A DNA stretch of 40,515 nt from Desulfocapsaceae bacterium (GTDB lineage: Bacteria > Desulfobacterota > Desulfobulbia > Desulfobulbales > Desulfocapsaceae): NCBI GenBank assembly GCA_030653035.1, contig JAUSAB010000061.1, positions 1 through 40,515 of the forward strand. Direction: 5' to 3'. Under the pieces are notes generated by a model. That model saw only the letters and a program-made list of their open reading frames with translations, was not told the DNA's origin and made no database searches. The position numbers and the translations under genes are program-made. Positions 1-8,666 of this stretch are shown here, in pieces; the first letter of the stretch is position 1; each line of letters starts with the position of its first letter.

Positions 1-9
1 TGACCTGTC

Positions 10-606
10 TCAGACAGCCTCTTCCAGCGCCTGCGCCTTTTCCATGAAACGTTCGGCAATATTCTTGTGCTTATACTTGGCATGGATGGAGGCAATCGTT
101 CGATATCCATCGGCAGCCTTGGCTATATCACCCGCTTCAAGATAAACACCAGCCAGTCGCTCTAAGGTATCAACAGCCCCTTGCGGATTATTGTTCAGAT
201 TATACGATTCCAGCATATCTAAACAGATCTTAACGGCCTCTGGATACTGTTTCAACCCCTGACGCACCGAGACCAGCTTTTGTGATAGGGCAATCAAACT
301 CATCGGATCATCCTGTTTCTCACAGATATCCCAAGCCCGCTGATAATGTTTCAGCGCCATTTCGTAGTCTTGACGCTCAAGGCAGACATGACCAAGCTGG
401 TTGGCGGCATTGGCAATTCCGTTCTGGTCATTTTTTTCTTCAAAGGCCAGAAGGGCATTATGGAAGGCAAGGGCAGCCTGGGCCAGCTCCTTCTTCTCTA
501 AAGAATCCTTTCCTTCTTCATATTGCGCCTGGGCGGGATCAGAGGACTTCTTCTTCTGATCCATCGGGGCGATATTCTGTAGGGGTTGCAGAGTGGTTTT
601 GGTCAT
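10..606 (-). CDS. TPR-repeat protein
   Basis: This 198-residue soluble protein consists mainly of tetratricopeptide-type helix pairs (for example the stretch with ALAFHNALLAFEEKND and the following ALKHYQRAWDICEKQ). The N-terminal ~30 residues are polar and probably disordered. TPRs mediate protein-protein contacts; the partner is not evident. A longer open frame runs upstream, but I place the start at the ATG at 606. That ATG overlaps the stop of the preceding gene as ATGA and has a strong GGAGGAG ribosome site, so the two genes are translationally coupled. There is no signal peptide or membrane segment. Function is unknown; it probably works with the two upstream genes, one of which is also a TPR protein. 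Confidence 0.85.
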   Translation of the reverse strand: MTKTTLQPLQNIAPMDQKKKSSDPAQAQYEEGKDSLEKKELAQAALAFHNALLAFEEKNDQNGIANAANQLGHVCLERQDYEMALKHYQRAWDICEKQDDPMSLIALSQKLVSVRQGLKQYPEAVKICLDMLESYNLNNNPQGAVDTLERLAGVYLEAGDIAKAADGYRTIASIHAKYKHKNIAERFMEKAQALEEAV

Positions 607-1739
607 TTCTGGACTTCTCCTCCTTGAATCCTGGCCACAGCCTCCTGGGCCAGAGCTGAGACGGTATATTGAGTACATTTTGCATCTTCCCAGATCGACA
701 ACTCAGCCATATCTTGAGTGAGCGCCATAAGCTGGGTTGCGACCTCCGTTGCATTAATACGGCCCAACAGACGGGCAACCTGACCGCGCATGGCTGGATC
801 AGGGTGATCTATAAAATGAAACAGATTGTAAAAAGGGGTGGCACGGATCAGATCTGGCCGCACCCGAGCAATCTTGTTGAGCGCCCAGACAACCTGAATC
901 TGCGTCGAGCTATCCCCCATATAGTTCAAGAGATGCCGGGTAAAGGCGCCAAAGATATCAGGCCGCCCGGAAATAATCTCTCCCAGAGTCTCCACCATGC
1001 CCCAGGGGGTGGCAGCGGAATCGGAACAGGCCTCAAAAAGCCGGTGCAGCATCTCAGCCACCTGCCCGGGTTCCCTGCTGGCAACCCGGGATGTGACCTG
1101 ACCAATAATCCCGGCGATCCGCCATCGTTTCCCCTCGTCCGGCTCATACAACAACCGTTGCAATAGGCGTAGGGTCTTCTTGTCATCAAAACAGAGGGCA
1201 ACAAGGGCATCGATATCACCAAGATCAGTGTATCGAGTTACATCCTGTTTGGTAGCCTTGACTTTTTTTCGTTTTGGATCCCGAACAGGCTCCATAACAA
1301 GGGCAATCTGTTCTGACGCGGCATTGAGTTGACTGGCCTGGGCAGACTTTTTCTCTTTGACCCGCTTGGAAATCTCAGTGATTGCCGTATGCAGACGCAC
1401 AAAATAGAGGACACCCCGCACAGGACGACCATCGATATTCTTGGTATTGATAACCTGATGGGTCACCTCATCATAATCTTCCACCCGGCCAGTCAGATAA
1501 TCATCTTCAGGCAACAGATCCCAGGCCAAATCCCAGTTATTGTCACAGGCCAGAACCAAAGTCTCGACAATGGCCGACCCGATATTATGGCCAGTGGGAT
1601 CACAGCTATAAACCGCTCCACATTCGCAACGCCCCACCTTGAACTCATGCATCTTCCGCTCTATGCCATCCGTTGCCCGCCCAACCTTCTGGCCACAAAA
1701 GGGACACCACGGTGGTGTTGTTATTCGTTGCTTACTCAT
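603..1739 (-). CDS. Zinc-ribbon protein with HEAT-like helical repeats
   Basis: This 378-residue protein begins with a probable zinc-binding segment: CPFC at residues 12-15, then CEC at 38-40 and C46. The middle is charged and Lys-rich (about 125-165). The C-terminal half (about 170-370) is built of helix pairs resembling HEAT/armadillo repeats, for example around LLNYMGDSSTQIQVVWALNK. Such proteins usually act as scaffolds; the partner is not visible. It lies 35 bases after one TPR gene and overlaps the next by four bases, so the three are probably one operon. No clear ribosome site precedes the ATG. I do not recognise a named family with certainty. Confidence 0.75.
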   Translation of the reverse strand: MSKQRITTPPWCPFCGQKVGRATDGIERKMHEFKVGRCECGAVYSCDPTGHNIGSAIVETLVLACDNNWDLAWDLLPEDDYLTGRVEDYDEVTHQVINTKNIDGRPVRGVLYFVRLHTAITEISKRVKEKKSAQASQLNAASEQIALVMEPVRDPKRKKVKATKQDVTRYTDLGDIDALVALCFDDKKTLRLLQRLLYEPDEGKRWRIAGIIGQVTSRVASREPGQVAEMLHRLFEACSDSAATPWGMVETLGEIISGRPDIFGAFTRHLLNYMGDSSTQIQVVWALNKIARVRPDLIRATPFYNLFHFIDHPDPAMRGQVARLLGRINATEVATQLMALTQDMAELSIWEDAKCTQYTVSALAQEAVARIQGGEVQK

Positions 1740-1774
1740 AAGATATCAATTGATTACAAATCGTATTTCTTGAT

Positions 1775-2404
1775 TTATGCCAACTCTTGATTGAGCCGAT
1801 TTACAAAGTTAGGATCCACAGAATAGCCAAGCTCTCTGGCCTTCTCCATATGCTCCTTGGACGACTTGAAATCTCCACTGAAGAAAAGGGCCACCGCCAG
1901 ATTATTCTGGGCCAGAGGGGAATCAGGATCAATTTCCACACCCTTGCGTGCCGCCTTGAGGGCCCGTGCATCTTCGCCCTTCATGGTCAACACCGAGGTC
2001 AAATTCATCCATACCGTAGCCAGTTTGGGATCATATTGAATGGCCTTATCGTAAGCCGCTATCGCCTTGTCAAGCTCGTTGCGCTGCTGCCAGATCAACC
2101 CCATATTGGCATGGGCCTGAGCAGTCTCAGGCATAACCCTGATCGCCTCTTCATTCAGTTCCTGAGCCTTGGCCAGATCCCCTTTACCAAAGTAGATGGC
2201 CCCCAGATTGATCATGCTCTCACCACTCATAGGATCTATTTCAATGGCCCGCTCAAGCATTTTTATAGCGTCATCCACACGACCGGCCTTCAGATAAACG
2301 AGCCCAAGATGATGATGTGCCATTACATTATTAGGACTCTGCTGACATTTCTTTTCAAACTCTTCAATAATCTTTGGTAAATTTTCCTGCAACTGTTCTG
2401 ACAT
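1775..2404 (-). CDS. TPR-repeat protein
   Basis: This 209-residue cytoplasmic protein has about five consecutive TPR units with the canonical spacing of small and aromatic residues (AHHHLGLVYLKAGRVDDAIK, MINLGAIYFGKGDLAKAQEL, AHANMGLIWQQRNELDKAI, and so on). I chose the ATG at 2404; the frame also opens at a GTG at 2413, but neither has a strong ribosome site. A convincing promoter lies about 100 bases upstream. It is the first gene of the TPR / zinc-ribbon-HEAT / TPR cluster. It is a scaffold-type protein by family knowledge; its actual partner is unknown. Confidence 0.85.
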   Translation of the reverse strand: MSEQLQENLPKIIEEFEKKCQQSPNNVMAHHHLGLVYLKAGRVDDAIKMLERAIEIDPMSGESMINLGAIYFGKGDLAKAQELNEEAIRVMPETAQAHANMGLIWQQRNELDKAIAAYDKAIQYDPKLATVWMNLTSVLTMKGEDARALKAARKGVEIDPDSPLAQNNLAVALFFSGDFKSSKEHMEKARELGYSVDPNFVNRLNQELA

Positions 2405-2507
2405 AACAACCACCGTCTCTAATTTATCTTTACCTTCATTTACCAGGGAAGCCCTTATGAAAAAAATTGCAAAAAACGGATTTTCCCCAAATCACTAAAC
2501 CGCCTAT

Positions 2508-2535
2508 ACTATAGACACCTTCAACACACTTGCAA
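2508..2535 (-). promoter_or_regulatory. Putative sigma-70 promoter for the TPR operon
   Basis: On the minus strand there is a -35 box TTGCAA (2535-2530), a 16-base spacer, and a -10 box TATAGT (2513-2508). It lies downstream of ribF and would give a leader of about 95 bases before the TPR gene start at 2404. Confidence 0.5.
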
Positions 2536-2568
2536 GAAGAAAATCCATGCAACAGCTCCTGGCATGAA

Positions 2569-3540
2569 TCAGCTATTAAACTTCTCCTCACAGGAGAGCA
2601 TCAATTCGTTCTGCTGTGCTGCAAGCACCAGCCTTGCCAAAACCACATCACGGCCGATCTGGGCAGCAAGCTCTTGAACGCCTGCAAACTTCTGTTCTCC
2701 ACGCAAGAATTGTAACAGATTCACCTTTATGGGCTTGCCGTAAATATCTTGATTAAAATCAAATATATGGGTCTCAGCAACCAGCTTTTCTTCCCCAAAG
2801 GTAGGGTTATACCCAATATTTAAGACCCCTCCATAACATTTGCCGTCACAGATCACCTGACTCACATAAACACCGATCTTGGGAATCAGGTCTTCCACAT
2901 CCAGATGCAGATTAGCCGTAGGAAAACCTATCTCTTTACCGCCACGCTGTTTTCCAACCTGGACCTCACCACGGATCTGATAAAAACGGCCAAGCAGTCT
3001 TCTCGCATCCGCCATCCGTCCTTCCGCTATCAATTCTCGCACCTTCGTTGAACTGACTACCATCCCGTTTTCATAATGAGCATCAACAACAGTCACGGGG
3101 AACCCTTTTTCCTCCCCCTGTTTTTGCAAAAAAGGGATATCACCTGTCCTGCCCTTGCCAAAGGCATAATCATAACCGACCACCAGTTCTTTGACCCCTA
3201 TACGTCTCACAAGGATCTCATCAACAAAATGAACAGCAGATGTAGCAGCAAACTGCACGGTAAAAGGAACAATCACCAGGACATCAATTCCGGCATGACC
3301 AATCAGCTCTATTTTCTGGGCACAAGTAGAAATAAGCTTGATCCCTTCTGGTCGAAGCACCTGCAGAGGATGGGGATCAAAAGTAATGGCAACACTGGTG
3401 CCATGATGGCGATAAGCCCTTTGCACCACCTCCGCAAACAACAACTGATGACCAAGATGCACCCCATCAAAGTTCCCGATAGTGACACAGGCATGGGGGA
3501 ACGTGTTCTCAATAGCCTCAAGTTCTCTAAAAATTTCCAT
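2569..3540 (-). CDS. ribF: Bifunctional riboflavin kinase / FAD synthetase
   Basis: RibF phosphorylates riboflavin to FMN and adenylylates FMN to FAD in the cytoplasm. The 323-residue length is typical. The N-terminal nucleotidyltransferase domain carries GNFDGVHLGHQ (residues 22-32) and SSTKVRELIAEG (163-174). The C-terminal flavokinase domain carries GKEIGFPTANLHL (from 201), with the conserved PTAN motif. The ATG at 3540 is preceded by AGGTTG. The gene stands alone between the TPR operon promoter and the divergently oriented tRNA-Leu. A later gene in the window (thiE) also belongs to cofactor synthesis but is not linked to it. Confidence 0.96.
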   Translation of the reverse strand: MEIFRELEAIENTFPHACVTIGNFDGVHLGHQLLFAEVVQRAYRHHGTSVAITFDPHPLQVLRPEGIKLISTCAQKIELIGHAGIDVLVIVPFTVQFAATSAVHFVDEILVRRIGVKELVVGYDYAFGKGRTGDIPFLQKQGEEKGFPVTVVDAHYENGMVVSSTKVRELIAEGRMADARRLLGRFYQIRGEVQVGKQRGGKEIGFPTANLHLDVEDLIPKIGVYVSQVICDGKCYGGVLNIGYNPTFGEEKLVAETHIFDFNQDIYGKPIKVNLLQFLRGEQKFAGVQELAAQIGRDVVLARLVLAAQQNELMLSCEEKFNS

Positions 3541-3587
3541 TACAACCTACATCGTTCGCTTTTTTTGAACTCATCACCAAGAAAGTC

Positions 3588-3616
3588 TTGACAAAAAACG
3601 TCCTGACAAGCATATT
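3588..3616 (+). promoter_or_regulatory. Promoter of tRNA-Leu
   Basis: A perfect -35 box TTGACA (3588-3593) is followed by a 17-base spacer and a -10 box CATATT (3611-3616). Transcription would begin a few bases before the tRNA at 3629. Confidence 0.65.
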
Positions 3617-3628
3617 GTTCCTCGTTGT

Positions 3629-3714
3629 GCCGTAGTGGCGGAATGGTAGACGCGCTAGGTTCAGGTCCTAGTGGGGGTTTCCTCGTGGAAGTTCGAGTCT
3701 TCTCTACGGTACCA
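3629..3714 (+). tRNA. tRNA-Leu (anticodon CAG)
   Basis: This is an 86-base type II tRNA with a long variable arm, as expected for leucine. The acceptor strand GCCGTAG pairs with CTACGGT, with a G-U at the first pair. The anticodon stem CTAGG/CCTAG holds loop TTCAGGT, giving anticodon CAG. The T loop is GTTCGAGTC. The discriminator base is A, and CCA is encoded. It has its own promoter and terminator, so it is a single-gene transcript. Confidence 0.95.
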
Positions 3715-3723
3715 AATTGATTA

Positions 3724-3759
3724 AAGGGTTCCAATCTCTCAAGGTTGGAACCCTTTTTT
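3724..3759 (+). terminator. Rho-independent terminator after tRNA-Leu
   Basis: An 11-bp stem AAGGGTTCCAA / TTGGAACCCTT (3724-3734 and 3745-3755) with a 10-base loop runs into a T tract (3754-3759). Confidence 0.9.
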
Positions 3760-4116
3760 ATGGTCTGCCACTCTTGCCTCTCTCGTTCTGCCTGCAAACA
3801 TCTCTACACAACCAGCCTTTGCCGTATAGCACGAAACATCATTTCCCGCAATCCCGATAAACTCGACCTCCCTACCAAGATCCCTTTTCTTGTACCATCG
3901 CTGACAAAACAGCCACAAAAATGATCCACTCTTTGCCAAAAGAGTATTCAATGGCTAAAGTGCTGGCAAGGCCATCCTTTGCCTATTGTTTCTTTTATTC
4001 TATCTGGATCATCGCTCAAACATAACGATAACATTAAAATACCGCAACCAGCATAAGGAATCGTAACGAAATGATCAGAAGCATAATGGTTATTTGGTAA
4101 CAGCTCCTTAAAAGAT
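3760..4116. other. Intergenic stretch without a supported gene
   Basis: A short open frame here on the minus strand (3739-3951) overlaps the tRNA terminator, has no ribosome site and encodes an unremarkable sequence, so I do not call it. The last ~100 bases are AT-rich and probably hold the promoter of the rhomboid gene, but no convincing -35/-10 pair was found. Confidence 0.5.
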
Positions 4117-5019
4117 ATGACACACCAACATCAAACAATCCCAGATCATCTTCTGCTCACCACAGACATGGAAGAGACAGCCGCCACTTGGGACCTGGTA
4201 CTGTCTGCTGTTCGGATTCCACACCACATTCACTACGACCACAACAACTGGCAACTTTTAGTGCCAGCCGACAAAGAACTGCGGGCAACCCATGAGATAG
4301 AGAGCTATTTTGCCGAAAATCAAGACTGGCCTCCACTCCCTCCAGCACCAGACCACGATTTCACTCCACTGATGCAACCACCAACTCTTCTCCTGATGGG
4401 TAGCCTGATCCTCTTTTTTTCCGTAACCGGACCCTGGGCAACACACTCCCTCTGGTTTCTGCAAGGGGCAGGAAACGGAGAGCGCATTCTCCACAAGGGA
4501 GAATGGTGGCGCCTGTTGACTGCCCTTACCCTGCATGCCGACACACTCCACCTGCTAAGCAACTGTCTCATCGGCGGGTGGCTCGTTCATTTTTTCTGCC
4601 GGATTGCCGGTACTGGGCTTGGACTCTTCTCCATCCTTCTCACTGCCGCCTGCGGCAACCTGATCAATATCCTTGTACATGGCCCTGACCATCAGTTTGT
4701 CGGTTTTTCCACGGCAGTATTTGCTGTCATTGGCATGCTGGCCACACTCTCCCACCTGGGCCGAAAAAGAATCACCGGCTCTCACTTTCTCATGCCACTT
4801 ATGGCGGGATCAGCGCTTCTAGCCATATTGGGCAGCTCCGGTGAACGAACAGACTTGGGCGCCCACCTTTTCGGACTGCTCTGTGGACTGATTTTCGGAC
4901 AGATCCTGGGACGCGAACCGCTCCATAGCCTGCGCCATTCTCTTGTGCTCCAAAGTGTCTTCTTTCTCCTCTTTCTATCCCTGCTTATAGGCAGTTGGCT
5001 GCTGGCACTCCACCCCTAA
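4117..5019 (+). CDS. Rhomboid-family intramembrane serine protease
   Basis: Rhomboids cleave transmembrane helices within the inner membrane. This 300-residue protein has a soluble N-terminal part (1-~88) and then about seven hydrophobic segments. Family signatures are present: GEWWRLLTALTLH (128-140), HLLSN (145-149), the catalytic serine in GFST (Ser198) and the catalytic histidine in AHLFGLLCG (His250). The soluble N-terminal region, with a beta-alpha-beta-like composition, is an accessory domain of unknown role. No strong ribosome site precedes the ATG. The gene is co-directional with hflK-hflC, which control FtsH proteolysis, so this short stretch is devoted to membrane-protein turnover; a functional link is inference only. 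Confidence 0.92.
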   Translation: MTHQHQTIPDHLLLTTDMEETAATWDLVLSAVRIPHHIHYDHNNWQLLVPADKELRATHEIESYFAENQDWPPLPPAPDHDFTPLMQPPTLLLMGSLILFFSVTGPWATHSLWFLQGAGNGERILHKGEWWRLLTALTLHADTLHLLSNCLIGGWLVHFFCRIAGTGLGLFSILLTAACGNLINILVHGPDHQFVGFSTAVFAVIGMLATLSHLGRKRITGSHFLMPLMAGSALLAILGSSGERTDLGAHLFGLLCGLIFGQILGREPLHSLRHSLVLQSVFFLLFLSLLIGSWLLALHP

Positions 5020-5037
5020 TCCTCCGACTGAGAGCCC

Positions 5038-5065
5038 TTGACAAGAAGGAGTGTCCTTCTATCTC
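5038..5065 (+). promoter_or_regulatory. Possible promoter for hflK-hflC
   Basis: TTGACA (5038-5043), a 16-base spacer and TATCTC (5060-5065) form a reasonable -35 and a weak -10. A 12-base direct repeat, GCAATCCTTCCA, occurs downstream at 5090-5101 and again at 5151-5162, just before the hflK ribosome site, and could be a regulator site. Confidence 0.3.
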
Positions 5066-5191
5066 TCACAGAAAGAATCATTTTTACTTGCAATCCTTCC
5101 AAGAACGTTTAGTTTATACAATCATTTTTCAGACTCCCCATAAATAGCACGCAATCCTTCCACTATACAGCGAACGCAGGAGAACAACTTT

Positions 5192-6319
5192 ATGTCCAAC
5201 CAGGATCAACAGCCTCCATGGGGCCAGAAGAAAAAGCCCCAGACCCCTGAAGAATGGATTGCCCTCTTCATCAAAAAGCTGCAAGACACCTTTTCGGACT
5301 CAAAAAAACCAAACATAGGCGGTTCTGGACTTGGCCATCCATCCCGGCCAGGGAATCCCATGGCCGGGGGCGGCAAACTTCTGACCTTCATCTTTGCCAT
5401 CTTGATCCTTCAAGCTATCTACGCCTCTTTTTACAAGCTCTCTCCAGGCGAAGTAGGGGTTGTGCTCCGCCTGGGGCAATACTCCCAGACCACTCAATCA
5501 GGACTGCACTTTAAACTTCCCTTGATCGACACCCTGTACAAGGTAGACGTGGAAGAGATTCGAAAAGAAGAGTTTGGTTTTCGCAGCAGCTCCCCAGGAC
5601 AGCAAAGCTCCTTTGATCGAAGCGGTTTTGAGACGGAATCCCTGATGCTCACCGCTGACACCAATGTGATCAATGTCGCCTGGATCGTCCAGTACCGGGT
5701 CAACGACCCCCTTAATTTTCTTTTCAAAGTCAAAGATGTGCGCCAGGCGGTGCGCGACATCTCAGAGAGTATTACCAGAAGGGTGGTCGGCAATATGGAC
5801 TTTGATTACGTCCTCGGCAACCGCGACCTCTTGGCCGCCGATGCCAAAAAAGAACTACAGGCGCAACTGGATAAGCTGGAGGCGGGAATCTCCGTCGGCA
5901 CCGTCCAATTTCAAGACATCAACCCGCCAGAACCTGTCAAACCGGCATTCAACGAGGTCAACGAGGCGGACCAGGATATGAAACGGCTGGTCAATGAGGC
6001 GGAAGAGACCTACAACAAGGTCATTCCCAAGGCCCGTGGCGATGCCAAAAAAACGATTGAAGAGGCCCATGGCTACGCCGTGGCCAGAGTCAATGAGGCT
6101 CAGGGCGAAACAGGACGTTTCCTGGCTATCCTCAAGGAATACAAAAATGCCCCGGAGGTCACCCGCAGACGTATGTATCTGGAGACCATGCAGGAAATCA
6201 TGCCTGGAGTAGCTGCTACCTATGTTATCGATGAAGATCAGAAATCACCGTTACCCCTGCTCAACCTCTCCGCCACTCAAGGCCCTATAAGCTCCAAATC
6301 GATCCAACAAGGAAACTAA
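5192..6319 (+). CDS. hflK: FtsH protease modulator HflK
   Basis: HflK is a membrane-anchored SPFH (prohibitin-like) protein. With HflC it forms a large periplasmic-side cage around the FtsH protease and limits its access to membrane substrates. The 375-residue sequence has a Gly/Pro/Lys-rich cytoplasmic N-terminus (1-60), one TM helix (about 63-80, LLTFIFAILILQAIYASF), then the SPFH domain beginning at LSPGEVGVVLRLGQY. A charged Ala/Glu-rich helical region with AHGYAVARVNEAQGE follows. The start is well supported by AGGAGA. hflC begins one base after its stop. Confidence 0.96.
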   Translation: MSNQDQQPPWGQKKKPQTPEEWIALFIKKLQDTFSDSKKPNIGGSGLGHPSRPGNPMAGGGKLLTFIFAILILQAIYASFYKLSPGEVGVVLRLGQYSQTTQSGLHFKLPLIDTLYKVDVEEIRKEEFGFRSSSPGQQSSFDRSGFETESLMLTADTNVINVAWIVQYRVNDPLNFLFKVKDVRQAVRDISESITRRVVGNMDFDYVLGNRDLLAADAKKELQAQLDKLEAGISVGTVQFQDINPPEPVKPAFNEVNEADQDMKRLVNEAEETYNKVIPKARGDAKKTIEEAHGYAVARVNEAQGETGRFLAILKEYKNAPEVTRRRMYLETMQEIMPGVAATYVIDEDQKSPLPLLNLSATQGPISSKSIQQGN

Positions 6320-6320
6320 C

Positions 6321-7256
6321 ATGAAACAAATAGCTCAATTTTTGCTGGCAGGGCTTGTCCTTCTGGGTATTGTGGTCATCTATGATGGTTTCTTTATCCT
6401 GGAAGAGGGAAGCCAGGCCGTCATCACCCAGTTCGGCGCTCCGGTCGGCACTCCCAAGACCACGGCAGGTTTGCACCTGAAAGTCCCCTTTATCCAGCAT
6501 GTCAACCTCTTTGACAAAAAGATTCAGATCTGGGATGGCGACCCAAACCAGATCCCAACCAGAGACAAAACCTATGTCTATCTTGATGTCACAGCCCGCT
6601 GGCGGATCATTGATGCCCTGAAATATATGCAAGCAGTCAAGACCGAATCTCGGGCCCAGTCTATGCTCGACGACATTATTGACGGTACGGTCCGGGACAC
6701 GGTGAACAAGAATGATCTTATTGAAATTATTCGTAGTTCTGACTGGTCCGAAGAAACCATGACTGACACCAGTAAAAGTTCAGGGGACGCACCCAAACGT
6801 GGCCGCGACGTTATCACCAACTATATTATTGAAACAGCAGCCAAAGCAACCCCGCAATATGGTATCGAACTGATTGATGTCATGTTTAAGCGAGTGAACT
6901 ATATTGAGTCAGTGCGCGTTAAGGTTTACGACCGCATGATTTCAGAACGAAAACGTATAGCCGCGGAAAAACGTTCCACCGGTGAAGGCCAAAAAGCCGA
7001 AATTCTCGGCACAGTTGACCGTGAGTTAAAGGTAATCACCTCCACAGCTGAGCGTGATTCCATCGGCATAAAAGGCAAGGCTGATGCCGAGGCAACAAAG
7101 ATATTTGGTGAAGCCTATAGCCAGGATCCAGAATTTTACGCCTTTACCAAAACCCTGGAAAGCTATCAGGAGATCATCGGCACCAAGACCTCTTTTGTCC
7201 TCTCGACCAACTCAGATATTTTTCAATATCTGAAAAGTATCAATGGCAAGAAGTAG
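6321..7256 (+). CDS. hflC: FtsH protease modulator HflC
   Basis: HflC is the SPFH partner of HflK in the FtsH-regulating membrane complex. It has 311 residues, with an N-terminal signal-anchor (FLLAGLVLLGIVVIYDGFFI) and then the SPFH domain (EEGSQAVITQFGAPVGTP, LHLKVPFIQHV). A helical C-terminal part contains the characteristic MISERKRIAAEKRSTGEGQK and ADAEATKIFGEAYSQDPEFY motifs. The ribosome site lies inside the end of hflK, so the genes are translationally linked. The pair converges on the cysteine-rich gene at 7283. Confidence 0.96.
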   Translation: MKQIAQFLLAGLVLLGIVVIYDGFFILEEGSQAVITQFGAPVGTPKTTAGLHLKVPFIQHVNLFDKKIQIWDGDPNQIPTRDKTYVYLDVTARWRIIDALKYMQAVKTESRAQSMLDDIIDGTVRDTVNKNDLIEIIRSSDWSEETMTDTSKSSGDAPKRGRDVITNYIIETAAKATPQYGIELIDVMFKRVNYIESVRVKVYDRMISERKRIAAEKRSTGEGQKAEILGTVDRELKVITSTAERDSIGIKGKADAEATKIFGEAYSQDPEFYAFTKTLESYQEIIGTKTSFVLSTNSDIFQYLKSINGKK

Positions 7257-7282
7257 CTCCTCGCTTCCTAAATCACACCATC

Positions 7283-7954
7283 CTATTCATCCATAGCTGA
7301 CGGATAGGATGGGTATTGCTCCTCGCTATAAGGGATACGCCCCTTCTCTTCCAAAATCCTCTCCAGTTCTTCCAGATCTTCTTCATCCTCCAACACATCA
7401 ACCCCTAATTGCTCAAAACGGCAGCCACAACGACTGAGCTGGCCATCACACCAGGGACAGATCTCCACCGGACAGCCCAGAAGATGATATTCTCCCACTG
7501 CCGCCATGCAGGCTGGACAGAACCTTGAACCTGACGCACTCACAGGTTTATACTCTTCACAACTGATGAATGTCGGATATTTTTCAAAAAAGTCCTGAGC
7601 ATCAAGGTAACCAAAAAGAGTAAATATCTCTGGCTCAGAGAACTCCTGCCCATTTTCACCAAGTAACAACGCCTTCTGCTCAGTGGCCAGATACAGATAA
7701 GCATGTCTTGTCGTACTGAGACCCAGCAAAAAAATATCATCTTTTTTATTGATAAAAACGATCCTGCCAATGGCTTCTTCATGGATCTCTGGAAGAGAAG
7801 TATAAAAACTCTTCATCAATTGCAAGGCAATGGCATCGTTTTTATAACGTTGCAACAACGCAATGGCGCCATGCTGCTCATGCCCCTGCACCCCATACTG
7901 GATGAACAACTCAATCTCCTTAACAACCTCTTCTGTTTTCTCAGAAAGCTGCAT
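7283..7954 (-). CDS. Cysteine-rich putative zinc-binding protein
   Basis: This soluble protein of 223 residues is not one I recognise. The first ~135 residues form a mixed alpha/beta region. Residues 146-178 then contain CPAC, a His, an isolated Cys, CPWC and CGC, in a pattern suggesting one or two structural zinc knuckles. The C-terminus is strongly acidic (EDEEDLEELERILEEKG). The start at ATG 7954 is supported by GAGGGG and lies inside the 3' end of thiE, so the two are translationally coupled. Coupling to thiE does not by itself show a role in thiamine metabolism. Confidence 0.7.
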   Translation of the reverse strand: MQLSEKTEEVVKEIELFIQYGVQGHEQHGAIALLQRYKNDAIALQLMKSFYTSLPEIHEEAIGRIVFINKKDDIFLLGLSTTRHAYLYLATEQKALLLGENGQEFSEPEIFTLFGYLDAQDFFEKYPTFISCEEYKPVSASGSRFCPACMAAVGEYHLLGCPVEICPWCDGQLSRCGCRFEQLGVDVLEDEEDLEELERILEEKGRIPYSEEQYPSYPSAMDE

Positions 7955-8666
7955 CACCACCCCTCACGTCGCCCAAAGATGCGCTTATTTCTTTGATCCA
8001 ATATGCTGTCTCAGCAGCAATATCAGGAGCTTTGCTGATGGCAGTCACCACCGCTATCCGCCTGACACCAGCAGAACACAACTCACTGATATTACAAGAC
8101 TTAATCCCACCCATCACCGTAAAAGGGAGAGGACATACTTTCGTAAATTGGCCCACGGCCTGCGGACCGATGAACTCACGCAACCCCTGTTTTGTGTCCG
8201 TAGGATATAAAGGCCCCACGTTAAAATAGGAAACAGGGCACGTCCCTGTTGCAACCTCTTCCCCTAGCTTTTCAGCCTGTTCCAATGTGTTACAAGACAG
8301 GCCAATCAAAAGATCAGGGGCCAGCCTCCTGATTTCCTCTGGCGGCAGATCATTCTGTCCCACATGTATTCCATCGGCATCAACAAGAAGCGCAATATCC
8401 AATCTATCATTCACGAGAAACAAGGCGCCGGCCTCTCGTGTTTTTTTTCGAAAATAACGGGCTTTAACCAAAAGTTCATGGTCTGAGCTCACTTTATCCC
8501 TTAACTGCACTATCCTGGCGCCACCAGCCAAAACCCCGTCCAACCACTCCCGATCTGTTCTTCCATCGGCCAGCTTCTCACAACTCACTGGATAGACCGT
8601 CACCTCTTGCACAAATTGCCGCAACCTTCGACTATAGAGACTATGATTCATGCCCTCTCTCACCAT
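7941..8666 (-). CDS. thiE: Thiamine-phosphate synthase
   Basis: ThiE condenses HMP pyrophosphate with thiazole phosphate to give thiamine phosphate. This TIM-barrel protein of about 241 residues shows the family motifs in order: a VQLRDK variant of the usual QLR(D/E)K, FLVNDRLDIALLVDADGIHVGQNDLP, GLSCNTLEQA, GPLYPTDTKQG and MGGIK. The N-terminus is slightly longer than usual. I use the ATG at 8666, which has GAGGTG eight bases upstream; ATG 8651 is also possible. No TPP riboswitch or other thi gene is visible nearby, so the other thiamine genes must be elsewhere. It is followed by an overlapping cysteine-rich gene. Confidence 0.93.
   Translation of the reverse strand: MVREGMNHSLYSRRLRQFVQEVTVYPVSCEKLADGRTDREWLDGVLAGGARIVQLRDKVSSDHELLVKARYFRKKTREAGALFLVNDRLDIALLVDADGIHVGQNDLPPEEIRRLAPDLLIGLSCNTLEQAEKLGEEVATGTCPVSYFNVGPLYPTDTKQGLREFIGPQAVGQFTKVCPLPFTVMGGIKSCNISELCSAGVRRIAVVTAISKAPDIAAETAYWIKEISASLGDVRGGDAAF

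Noticed and set aside
3629-3714. tRNA-Leu and tRNA-Ala as phage or island attachment sites
   Set aside because: No integrase and no repeated tRNA 3' end are present downstream of either tRNA; neighbours are housekeeping genes.
3739-3951. 70-codon open frame on the minus strand after tRNA-Leu
   Set aside because: It overlaps the tRNA terminator, lacks a ribosome site and has no recognisable protein character.
7278-7312. CCATCCTAT / ATAGGATGG inverted repeat after hflC as a terminator
   Set aside because: The arms lie mostly inside the coding end of the gene at 7283, the loop is long (17 bases) and no T tract follows.
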